Assembly (NCBI GenBank): GCA_022824185.1
Contig: JAJEAU010000003.1
Span: 1 to 64,000 of the forward strand
Length of the DNA stretch: 64,000 nt
Source: Dehalococcoidia bacterium
Lineage (GTDB): Bacteria > Chloroflexota > Dehalococcoidia > Lucifugimonadales > Lucifugimonadaceae
Reading direction: 5' to 3'
Shown in pieces: positions 26,046-34,777 of this stretch (the first letter of the stretch is position 1; each line of letters starts with the position of its first letter). Position numbers and translations under genes: made by a program. The notes under the pieces are model-generated. The model saw nothing but the letters and a program-made list of their open reading frames with translations, did not search any database and was not told the DNA's origin.

Positions 26046-28307
26046 TTGAACATCGCTACGTACCCGCAGATTTTCTCCCGGCTAAGGCAATGGGTGATGC
26101 TTTGCTCGAGGCGTCTCGAAATGTCTGCTAGGTCTGAATCATTTGCGGATGGGGAACTTGGCAACGCTATTCAGCGAATATACGTAATTAACTTGGATCG
26201 GCAACCTAGCCGATGGCATCAGATGAGTCGAGAACTCGGTCGTCTACGCGACCATTCTGGGCAGCCGTTATCAGCGATCAGCAGACGCTTCTCTGCTGTG
26301 GATGCGAGATTCCTCTTGGATTCTCCATGCACCGAGTTAGTTCATCCCGAATATACGTTGGCAGACCAACTTTTCGTTCAACCCGAACCACGACTGGATG
26401 GTTCCTTGAATCCTCGGGATCGGACAATCAAGATGACTAGGCCCGAGGTAGCAGTTGCACTCTCGCACATCGAGGTTTGGAAATTGATAGCGGACGGTGA
26501 TCCGCAGTACACCCTTGTGTTGGAAGATGATGTCTTTTTTCGGAGAGGTTTCGCCGCAACCTTGGACGATGCTTGGAACGAACTAATGGGTCTAACCAAA
26601 CACGCCCCTCCGGTAGATTTGGTGTATCTGTCATACGACGATGCAGGCAGAAAAACTCCCAGAAAACCTTTTTCCGAATTGCTGTTTATGCCCTTGACCG
26701 GACTTTGGCAATTGTCAGGGTACGTGTTGTCAAAGCAATGCGCGCGGAAGCTACTTGATCTGTTGCCTGTACGGGGTCCAGTAGACCTTTGGATGAACCA
26801 TCAATTCAATAGACTCACTGTATTCGCTACGCGCGAGCCCATCATCGAGCAGAGGCATGACGTACCATCGTCCAATTCATATTCTGTGTTACCCATCCTT
26901 TCTGAGGTCGGGGTTATAACGCGTGAAAAACCCTTGCTCGTCAAGAATTCTGCTTTGAAGCGACCGGTATTCGCATTCGGAGATGAAGGCTCCGGGTTGA
27001 CATCACTCGCAAGTGCATTGTCAATTCTAGGATACAGATGCTGTAGCGACTTTGATGGACTTCCAGAACGCGAGCATGCCGATTTGTTTGGAAAAAAACG
27101 AAGCAGGATTTTCGATGCATACGTCAACGTTGGTGCGCTCAATCCGCACGCTCTCATTCAACTAGCAAAGCTGTATCCCAAAGCTCGGTTCATCCTCACG
27201 GCTAAGGGCTTGAACCCAGCAGCAGCATCGAGCCGCGATTCGCTCGAAGCTTCGAACGCCCTAATCGAAGGCCGACTAACGCCGACACCCCTACCGTCGC
27301 AACTCTCGAAGTTAGTGCCTGGCAATGTGTTGGAGCTCCCAGACGATCATAATGACAAATGGGAATTGTTGTGTCGTTTACTGGATTGCGAATATCCTGC
27401 CCATGTATTTCCTGAGTGCGAGGATCGGGGTCAGCGCCGACTCGCCGATGGTTTCCATGCGTACGGTGGAGATCGGTCAAATCGTGTCAAATGGCTCAAA
27501 AAAGATGCGTCTCCATGGATTGTTCCCGAGAATGACCGCCCCGGATTGCGAGTTGACGGCTCTACCGATACCGAGCAAGGCGATTCAAATCGCTCGCTGA
27601 TTGTGGAAGAATTCGAAGATTTGGACGCGAAGCATTGGCTGCTAAGAGATGACACTTTTCCAAGTAACCTTGCACTATTCAAGCCCCAAAATTTCGAGGT
27701 AAAACCAGGTGACGTTGGACAACTAACGCTACGCAAAGAGAGAACGTCTGTGCGTCTGTATACTTCGGCGTCAATTGCAACTAGACACCGATATCGATAC
27801 GGTCGTTTCGGAGTCGAAGTGAAACCTACGAATACGTCTGGGCTGGTCACCGGAGTATTCTTGCATCGAAATGCACCTCGCCAGGAAATTGACCTCGAGT
27901 TCCTTGGCAGAGACACTACGAAATTGCTCGCCAATGTGTACTTTAATCCTGGAGACGAAGGGACGAAACTTGAATACGGGTATCGAGGCGCTCCGGCTTT
28001 GATCGACCTAGGTTTCGATGCTTCGTTAGATTTTCATCAATACGAAATAGAATGGCATCAGGACGTCATTCGTTGGCGAGTCGATGGAAGAATTGTGCAT
28101 GAACGCTTGGTTTGGGGTCCCACGCCTATACCTCATCTGCCGATGCAATTCAATGTCAACCTGTGGCATTCCAGATCGAAGGAATTCGCCGGTAAATTGG
28201 TCAACGTTGAGCTGCCCGCCCATAGCTATATCAAAAGTTGCAGCGTTATTGCGGCTGCGACACCAACTACAGCCCGTCAATTTGCAACGAGTTCCCGCGG
28301 GCCATGA
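26046..28307 (+). CDS. Three-domain fusion: GT25 glycosyltransferase, sulfotransferase-like, GH16-like
   Basis: 753 residues. (1) Residues about 35-270: GT25 (LPS glycosyltransferase) with RIYVINLDRQPSRW, EVAVALSHIEVW and the acidic TLVLEDDVFF. (2) About 300-460: a P-loop-like RPVFAFGDEGSGLTSLASAL segment followed by LIQLAKLYPKARFILTAKGL, resembling sulfotransferases. (3) About 500-735: a beta-jellyroll with RYRYGRFGVEVKPTNTSGLV and the catalytic ExDxE of GH16 as QEIDLEFLG, then VDGRIVHE. The order transferase, sulfotransferase, hydrolase is odd. It could build, sulfate and trim a polysaccharide. Domain 2 is the least certain. Confidence 0.75.
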   Translation: MNIATYPQIFSRLRQWVMLCSRRLEMSARSESFADGELGNAIQRIYVINLDRQPSRWHQMSRELGRLRDHSGQPLSAISRRFSAVDARFLLDSPCTELVHPEYTLADQLFVQPEPRLDGSLNPRDRTIKMTRPEVAVALSHIEVWKLIADGDPQYTLVLEDDVFFRRGFAATLDDAWNELMGLTKHAPPVDLVYLSYDDAGRKTPRKPFSELLFMPLTGLWQLSGYVLSKQCARKLLDLLPVRGPVDLWMNHQFNRLTVFATREPIIEQRHDVPSSNSYSVLPILSEVGVITREKPLLVKNSALKRPVFAFGDEGSGLTSLASALSILGYRCCSDFDGLPEREHADLFGKKRSRIFDAYVNVGALNPHALIQLAKLYPKARFILTAKGLNPAAASSRDSLEASNALIEGRLTPTPLPSQLSKLVPGNVLELPDDHNDKWELLCRLLDCEYPAHVFPECEDRGQRRLADGFHAYGGDRSNRVKWLKKDASPWIVPENDRPGLRVDGSTDTEQGDSNRSLIVEEFEDLDAKHWLLRDDTFPSNLALFKPQNFEVKPGDVGQLTLRKERTSVRLYTSASIATRHRYRYGRFGVEVKPTNTSGLVTGVFLHRNAPRQEIDLEFLGRDTTKLLANVYFNPGDEGTKLEYGYRGAPALIDLGFDASLDFHQYEIEWHQDVIRWRVDGRIVHERLVWGPTPIPHLPMQFNVNLWHSRSKEFAGKLVNVELPAHSYIKSCSVIAAATPTTARQFATSSRGP

Positions 28308-28615
28308 ACACCAGCTTCACCGACCGATGCGGCCCGATCCGCCACGAGCTGCCAGATGTTTATCGAAACTCGCAGACCGGGTCGTCGATCTTGCTCTAGC
28401 GAAACATCGAAAAACACAGGATGTCCCGACTACGGTCGCTTTATCGGTGTCTCGCGGCGGCTAGTTTCCCAATTGTTGCGACACTCGGATGCCAAGTTGG
28501 TGGGGCATGGCGATCAACGCGACAATTCGTCGGCCAAATTCAATGGTCACAAACGTGAAGGACTATCGGTTATCGAAGCGCAAAATCAGGAAATCCCGAT
28601 TGTTGGAGGAACAGC

Positions 28616-29454
28616 ATGCCGATCCCTGAATCGATCCTCACCAAATGGAGCCATCATCGAACCGACGCGGCCTCCATTCAGGCGCACGAATCCATCCGAG
28701 CAGGTTTAGCGCATACGACTGGCTTTAAGAGGCGAATTATGAGATTTTTCTCCAGGGCTCCTATAAGAACAACACGAATCTGCGCCGGGACAGTGACGTG
28801 GACGTTGTGGTTAAGTTGAACTCCAAACTCAGGCCTCGCGTGGTCGCCCTCGCCGGCGAACAGTTGGAGGAAAACGATTCTCATAAAGTCGCCTATGGTC
28901 GTTGGCAATCATTCCGGCGCCACGCCCTTAATGCAATGAGAGCCAGATTCAGGGATAACGTGTCGGCATGCCGTAAGACATTGAAGATTGCGAAGGGCGA
29001 GACACAGGCGGACGCAGACCTCGTAGTCACGCTGAGTTTTAGAGAGGGCATCGGTTGTTGTCTTCCTGACAAGAGGCGTTGGGTGGTGAGCTATCCGCAC
29101 CAGCATCATCAACGTGGGTTGAACAAGGAACAGACCACGAACCGCCGGTTCAAACGAGTGATCCGGATGTTCAAGACTGCCAGAAACCACGCAGTAGACG
29201 AAGTTCTGATCGGCAGATACGTCGCGCCCTCATACTTCATCGAGTGTCTGCTCTTCAACGTTCCCGACGAACTGTTCTCAAGGAGACTCGAATCTACCTT
29301 CGCCGACGTCCTCGATTGGTTGAAGACTGCGAAGCTAGAGGACTTCCTGTGTCAGAATGGACGGGTGGCGATGATCGGCAACCAGCGGGAACAATGGACC
29401 ATCGCTAAGTCCCGAGCATTCGTCAAGTCTATGCAGCGACTTTGGTACATGTGA
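28616..29454 (+). pseudogene. Second CD-NTase-like nucleotidyltransferase, frameshifted
   Basis: GGAGGAACAGC precedes the ATG at 28616 (MPIPESILTKWSHHRTDAAS...). After TGFKRR near 28735 the frame is lost, but the next frame reads NYEIFLQGSYKNNTNLRRDS followed by DVDVVVKLNS: GS...DxD of a nucleotidyltransferase of the CD-NTase type. It continues to 29454 in that frame with the usual helical part (KRVIRMFKTARNHAVD). One base is missing at CGAAT. The downstream half alone (218 residues from GTG 28798) lacks the Gly-Ser and first Asp and cannot be active. Confidence 0.75.
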
Positions 29455-29599
29455 GGGTGATCGACCACTGATCCATCTGTCACAGGCGGTCTTCGCAATG
29501 GTGGAAGGACACAGCGATCTCTAATACGAGCAATCTCAAGCAAGTCGCACCTGGATCCTGGTGCATCCGTCGATGCGGCGGACAGGGGGAAGATTTTAA

Positions 29600-30949
29600 T
29601 TGGCGGAGAAGCGAAATACTTCCAAACCTCGCCAACCACAGACCCGACCGCTGGAAGATCTCCTGAACTCGGGCCAATCCACGCTTTATGGACAAGTCTG
29701 CTGGTCGATAGCCAACCGTGGCACCGAACGTCCAAGAGAAGGTCAACTCGTAGATTTGAATGGCGTTGTCAGAGGCGTGTTCGGTGAGGCCGTGAGTTGG
29801 CGCCTCACAAATGCGAGCGTCGAGAACATCGAGCGGTGCATCGGTTTGAGGACCTGCGGCGAAGCCGTGGCGTTGTTCGAAGAAGCGGTTCAGACGGAAC
29901 CCGCATCTTCAGGAGAATGTCCGCTCGGGCACGGAGAACAGGCTATGGCGTACATGATGTACGGCGAGGATCCAACGGAGCCTTGTCCGCGGTGCGGGGA
30001 AATCCCTAAATTCTCGGACGCGGGCATGAGCTTGAATTTTGAACAGGACGGCCCCGTCAAAGGTGTGGACGGTGAAGAGTATTCGCTCTGTCCCGAATGC
30101 GGGGAGGACACGTTGGAGCTTCAAGGCCCGGGAATAGCCGAATGGGGTTGGAAAATTGCCTGCTTGAGCTGCGATTGGGAGATCAAACACGCCGAACGAC
30201 TCGACATCACCCAGTACTGCGGTCTCATGGAAGAGGTCAGATCCCGTTTGGATTCGATCAGTCGGTTGATGGAACTGCCCGGCATCACGGTTCGAGACCG
30301 CTTGGAGTCGGTCAGCTTGCAGTTGCGGATGGTACTCGAATTGATTGTTTTCGGTTCGCTCGTGGCCAACAAGGATATTTGGCGCAGATCCAAAAAGGAA
30401 TTGCAGAGCTCTCAGGACATCGGCAGGAAGCTCAGGGAACTGGACCGCCTTCATCCCAACTTCTTCCCTGTGCCCTTGGATTCGAAGCCCAGCGACGGAT
30501 GCCAGGAGCCGGCGGCTAGGACCGACGGGTTTCTCAGCAAAGGCAGGCTGATAAAGGTCTACGGCGTTCTGGGGAACATCCTTCACGCGGAGAATCCGAT
30601 GGGCAAGGAGACGGATCACCGGTACTTCCTGGAGGCGGTCCCAGGTTGGGTTTCGGAGGTCGTCAACCTTTTGGGATGCCACAAGGTGCACCTCTACCAC
30701 CGTTCGCAGGAGTTCTATTGGATCAAAATGTTCGGCGATATCGACGGTGAGTTGTCGTGGATTCGCTTCAAGACTGACGCCGCGGGCAAGACGAAATGTT
30801 CGTGGCCGGACTGTGTTGCCTCGAGCGCGAGGCTTTACTGCGAATACCTTCAGCGACCATGGCGGGAATGCAGATTGCAGGAACTGGAACCGGAACAGAC
30901 GCGCGCGAAGAAAATAGCTGCCATGTTCGAAAGTTCCGTGGACGGTTGA
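29600..30949 (+). CDS. Zinc-ribbon protein of unknown function
   Basis: 449 residues from TTG. Two CxxC ribbons: CPRCGEIPKF (about residue 133) and CPECGEDTLEL...CLSCDWE (about 165-195). A helical segment follows (RLDSISRLMELPGITVRDRLESVSLQLRMVLELIVFGSLV, about 215-255) that could be HEPN-like, and a C-terminal domain with a final basic helix. I do not recognise the family. It follows the frameshifted CD-NTase by about 145 bases on the same strand and may have been its partner, but no effector domain is evident. The ORF is intact. Confidence 0.6.
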   Translation: MAEKRNTSKPRQPQTRPLEDLLNSGQSTLYGQVCWSIANRGTERPREGQLVDLNGVVRGVFGEAVSWRLTNASVENIERCIGLRTCGEAVALFEEAVQTEPASSGECPLGHGEQAMAYMMYGEDPTEPCPRCGEIPKFSDAGMSLNFEQDGPVKGVDGEEYSLCPECGEDTLELQGPGIAEWGWKIACLSCDWEIKHAERLDITQYCGLMEEVRSRLDSISRLMELPGITVRDRLESVSLQLRMVLELIVFGSLVANKDIWRRSKKELQSSQDIGRKLRELDRLHPNFFPVPLDSKPSDGCQEPAARTDGFLSKGRLIKVYGVLGNILHAENPMGKETDHRYFLEAVPGWVSEVVNLLGCHKVHLYHRSQEFYWIKMFGDIDGELSWIRFKTDAAGKTKCSWPDCVASSARLYCEYLQRPWRECRLQELEPEQTRAKKIAAMFESSVDG

Positions 30950-31102
30950 AGTATCGTCGCCGCCAATCGCATGAATGGTTGATCTACAGGTCACATTTGA
31001 AGCGTTGGTCTCTGATTTAAAGACTGTGTGATCGCCAGGTCCCGATCTGCGCTGAAAGTTGCCTCAGGGAAAAACATTCCTGAGCACTGACTTTGATCCG
31101 TG

Positions 31103-32110
31103 TCAAATCGACTCAGGAAGCCTCAAGCTCTCTAGCGACGACCGACATAATCCCTGGCGTCGATTATTGCGGTCCTGCCCCGTGCGCTTTTGATCCGACG
31201 GCGCATTGTCATAGGGAAAGATATTTTCGTTGTCCAGAAGCATGACCTGATCGGCGACCGCCCCGATTACACCGTCGACATCGTCGGCCAATTCGTTCAC
31301 TTCCTTCTTCGTGATCTTCACGGATTGCCCCTTGAATTTCCCGTTCCGGTGAACCAAGGCGTGCCTGACTCTGATCGCACGGTGGATCGGTCCCAGCTGA
31401 TCTGGGAACGTGACGTCCAAGGTTTCGCTGTACATGTTTCGCACCGCGGCCAGACGATGCCACACGAAATCTTCGAGATATTTCAGCGCGGTTTCGGACA
31501 TTTTGTCCACTGAATCGTAGACCTCCGACAAGGTGATCTTTCGTTTCTTAAACTCGGGCGTCGTCGCAATGAACCGTCGCATGAATCGCTCATCGTTGAC
31601 AACCGACGAGATGAACGCGTCGGACAGATAGGTTTCAATAATCGTGATCAGATTGACGAACAGCATCCCGTAAAATGCGTGCCGGTTGGCTTCAGGAACT
31701 TCGAGGTTCAACATCTCTCGGTTTGTAGCCATCGCCCGATCATACTCGTCGAAATGTTGCGTGATTCCGTCATAATCGGAATATCGATCGCTGCTTTCGT
31801 CCGCCCAGTCGACTTGCGCAGCCCAATCAAGGACTTCGTCGGATAGTTCGTTGGCCAAGGATTCGATGACACCTTCGGCGACGCAGTCGCCAAATTTGGC
31901 ATGCAGCTCCTCGTGAGCGTCGTATGGGCCGCCGTCGAGCCAGATGTAACCGCCCTCGCTGGAGATGTAAGGCATCGAGTTGGCGGGGTCTTCAAAATTG
32001 TCCAAAAACCACCTGCGCATGAATTTGACCTGCTGCGCAGCATCCATCTCTACCAGATCCTCCTTGAGCATTTGGACCTCTCCAATGGTTTCTTCATCAG
32101 TCGGGTTCAC
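31103..32110 (-). CDS. HEPN-domain protein (RiboL-PSP/MAE_28990-like)
   Basis: 335 residues from GTG with GGAGGTTGCGAA upstream. The middle FYGMLFVNLITIIETYLSDAFISSV is the typical first HEPN helix, and RVRHALVHRNGKFKG provides the Rx4H RNase motif with a following Asn. The N-terminal 120 residues (acidic, QVKFMRRWFLDNFEDPANSM) are a separate unknown domain. HEPN proteins of this class are ribonucleases in abortive-infection or toxin systems; a partner is not evident. It stands convergent to the zinc-ribbon gene. Confidence 0.7.
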   Translation of the reverse strand: MNPTDEETIGEVQMLKEDLVEMDAAQQVKFMRRWFLDNFEDPANSMPYISSEGGYIWLDGGPYDAHEELHAKFGDCVAEGVIESLANELSDEVLDWAAQVDWADESSDRYSDYDGITQHFDEYDRAMATNREMLNLEVPEANRHAFYGMLFVNLITIIETYLSDAFISSVVNDERFMRRFIATTPEFKKRKITLSEVYDSVDKMSETALKYLEDFVWHRLAAVRNMYSETLDVTFPDQLGPIHRAIRVRHALVHRNGKFKGQSVKITKKEVNELADDVDGVIGAVADQVMLLDNENIFPYDNAPSDQKRTGQDRNNRRQGLCRSSLESLRLPESI

Positions 32111-32370
32111 TTCGCAACCTCCATCCCCAGTTTCCGGGTTAACTGGTTACAACATTAGCGGATTGACTCGAATCTCAGAGTAACTGCTCCCCGGGCTCAA
32201 TTCCATAATCCTGGCGGGGCACCAAATTCGTATCTAATGGTCACGACCTAATCGTGGCTCCGGATGTCGTCGCCCACCTGCCGCGCGAACACACGACGAC
32301 ATACCGACGGTTCACGTCCCGTTAATCTCGATGGCGACAAGCGCTTATGGAGGTTGCCGCATGAGATCAA

Positions 32371-32713
32371 TCATTGCAGTCCCGTCCCCACCAGCGTTGG
32401 CTCCACCGTTACGGAGATTGTCCCATACACCAGACCGCCGGCCAGCAACCCGGCAGTGAACGCATGGTTTGGGTATTCGGTGATTCTGAGCGCTTGACGG
32501 TTTCGGTTTCGAACGAGGACAAACCGTCTTGGTCACTGCACCCAGAAGAGGCGCTCCGAACGTCCAACCGAACAACACCAAGTATTTTGCCGTAGCATCG
32601 TCGCTCAACGCCGCCCACCCGAGACTCCAAGTCAAGAATTGAACTGAAATCCCCAGAAACGATGCGACGATGACCGTGGCGATCACCGCCAACAAAATCG
32701 CGATTGCCCACAT
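32371..32713 (-). pseudogene. Small multi-helix membrane protein with a frameshift
   Basis: From ATG 32713: AIAILLAVIATVIVASFLGI, LGWAALSDDATAKYLVLFGW and FGAPLLGAVTKTV in frame. The frame then breaks near 32530, and the next frame reads LVRNRNRQALRITEYPNHAF, then TAGLLAGGLVYGTISVTVEP to a TGA at 32371. Skipping one T in ACGGTTTGTCC restores a protein of about 113 residues with about four membrane segments. The ORF track ends differently because it follows the wrong frame. No family recognised. Confidence 0.55.
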
Positions 32714-32993
32714 TCAGTGCCGTGGCCGTCGCGGATCTTCCCTATAATGCTGGTTTCAATCCTATGATTTGCTGCAACGATTGCAGAAGTCCGTAGTTAT
32801 GGAAGGTGCACGATTTAGCCGAAACACGGTGTCTGCAATTAACCAGCATGTCGCGCATCGAAAGTCACTCCACTTACCCTCGCTTAGCCTCGTTTTGCGC
32901 TGGCGGTCATTCGTCGCTCGATATGCGAATCGCCGACCATCTATATTGTCCTCTCGTTTCGACGAACCCGAACGTCACATGATAATCCGAGAG

Positions 32994-33156
32994 CATCCGC
33001 TGAAACTGGCGAAAATCAACCCGAAACGTAGTTCGTTGGAGTGGGGGGGGGGGTATCACTTCGGTTACCACACAGCGCCGACAGGTTCGACGAACGGGCT
33101 CTAATCTATATACGCTCTAGCAATAGGACGGAACCTGCCTGCAGATTTCACAACGG
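32994..33156. repeat. Island-end repeat, copy B
   Basis: Collinear with copy A at 9679-9832: CATCCGCTGAAACTGGCGAA, then TATCACTTCGGTTACCACAC (33054-33073), GACAGGTTC, ACGGGCTC and a closing GACGGAACCTGCC part. Identity is moderate with a few indels. It marks a probable inner boundary between two tandem elements. It includes a run of ten G at 33042-33053. Confidence 0.6.
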
Positions 33157-33237
33157 AAAAAAGATACGGCCATTGTTGCAGATCGTTTCTTACTCTCGCT
33201 TCATTGTGATTTGCATTCGTTCGGAATGACGGCATCG

Positions 33238-33564
33238 TCAGCAACAGTCTTCAACTACCCGGCGGGGCCACTCCAATGACTGGAAAGGGTCAACGGATCC
33301 TGGATGGTAGACGAGGCCCCAGTTGTAACCATTTTTGAAGTCTTCACATATGTTTTCCCAGATCCTTTCGTAGTCACCCCCATCAGTTGGGACCTCTCAA
33401 CACAAACCACCCACCTTCGAGCGCTGGCGGATTCCGTCTTGACTTTCATGTTCGAAGGCAACATGCAGGTCATTAAGCTTTTGCAGAAAACCTCCGCCAA
33501 CAACAGTAACAGACCCGTTCTCATCCTTTACTGCCCGCCAAAAGGAATTCAAACTGTGAATCAT
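33238..33564 (-). pseudogene. Unknown small gene with an in-frame TGA at codon 56
   Basis: Not shown in the ORF track. From ATG 33564: MIHSLNSFWRAVKDENGSVT, then VVGGGFLQKLNDLHVAFEHE, SQDGIRQRSKVGGLC, TGA (33397-33399), EVPTDGGDYERIWENICEDF and KNGYNWGLVYHPGSVDPFQS to a TGA at 33238. The composition (W, Y, F, D rich, evenly mixed) is protein-like across the stop, unlike the other frames. A Trp or Arg probably stood at the stop. Family unknown. Confidence 0.5.
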
Positions 33565-34555
33565 TGCCGTTATAGCGATCCGACTTGAAATTCAAACCCG
33601 CCAAATTCCGATTAGCATGTGCGCGTTCTGAACGGCATGAACCCGATCAGATCCTACCGTCAAGGACCGACCTGCCATTGGGGTGGCTCCGACTGTTGCA
33701 GCGGTTCGACGGACGGCCCGTCCTACAATAAAGTTGGCGTTATGCCCTTATCACCTAGGTTTTGTGCCGCACCACTTGGGCGCAACTTAGTGCAATAGGT
33801 CACTAAGTCAACGCCGTTCCCATTTGCCAACCCACACCGCGTACCGCAGAACCAGGGGCGCATACGGCTCGGCAAATGTGAACACCGATCCATCCCGGTA
33901 AAGACTGCAACCACCGGAACCTGGTCACCCCGCTCGCGCAGCCGTTTTTATGTTGTGCCCAAACCAAAGAACCCCATAGCCTTAGATACAGGTTCAATGT
34001 TTAGTCGCGTCGTGATGTTGGGGGCGATCTTCGACGAACATTCCGATTTGCCATTATCCTTACCCGGAATTAGCTTGCCGGTATCCTCGACTCCTAGCAA
34101 CGGCAAACTCTGGCATTCGCAATCCGATGACTGATGCTATCAAAACTATCGTCGTCCTAGGATTGCGTCCGAGTAGTTTCCGAGTTTCCATTCGCGTTCG
34201 CCTTCGGGATCGTGTGCGTATGCTCCTTGGCATCCAAAGCGACGGGCCAAGACGCAGCGATTCACTGCGTTGACAGGAATGCATTAACTCTTGTAGCGAG
34301 GGCGTTTGCTGTCTGTGGACTAGCATTGCAAATGAATCCGAAATCAAGGCTCGGTCGAAATGGAAGCGAGAATCAAACATGTTCCCCAATGCAGTCGAGT
34401 TCTCGTTGCCGCTTACCATGTCCCACCGAACATCAGATGGCCGATCACACTGCGAAAGGGGTCGAGATCAGCAGGTCACGAGCGTACCGCGCCTCGGATG
34501 GATCGACGTGTTGCAAGCAGTGGAGCTAGTTTGCACTCGCCGATCCAAACCGTCA
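33565..34555. other. About 1 kb without a supportable gene
   Basis: Only short overlapping ORFs with low-complexity translations. A minus-strand stretch TIVLIASVIGLRMPEF (near 34100) could be a relic. I see no RNA gene. Confidence 0.4.
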
Positions 34556-34777
34556 TCAGTGAGTGCGCGACAGTCGAGCCTCTGCCCTTTGATCCATCCA
34601 CTCGTATACTTCGTGGCTCAACCAGCCGACGCAACGGCTATTGGATCCGCCCAGCTTGATCGGAGCGGGAAACTCGCCCTCGTCGACCCAGCGCAGAATC
34701 GTGGATCTCGACACACCGACGATCGCCAGAACCTCCGGCAATCTCAGGATTCTCTTATCTGTCAAAGCGGCAGGCAT
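34556..34777 (-). CDS. AlpA-family excisionase/regulator
   Basis: 73 residues starting MPAALTDKRILRLPEV; AGGGGG lies just before the ATG. The helix-turn-helix VLAIVGVSRSTILRWVDEGEFPAPIKLG and the closing VGWLSHEVYEWMDQR are typical of AlpA-type (MerR-like winged) regulators that control integrase genes and excision of islands. The first track residues upstream of this start look non-coding. It lies about 2.2 kb from the integrase. Confidence 0.85.
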   Translation of the reverse strand: MPAALTDKRILRLPEVLAIVGVSRSTILRWVDEGEFPAPIKLGGSNSRCVGWLSHEVYEWMDQRAEARLSRTH

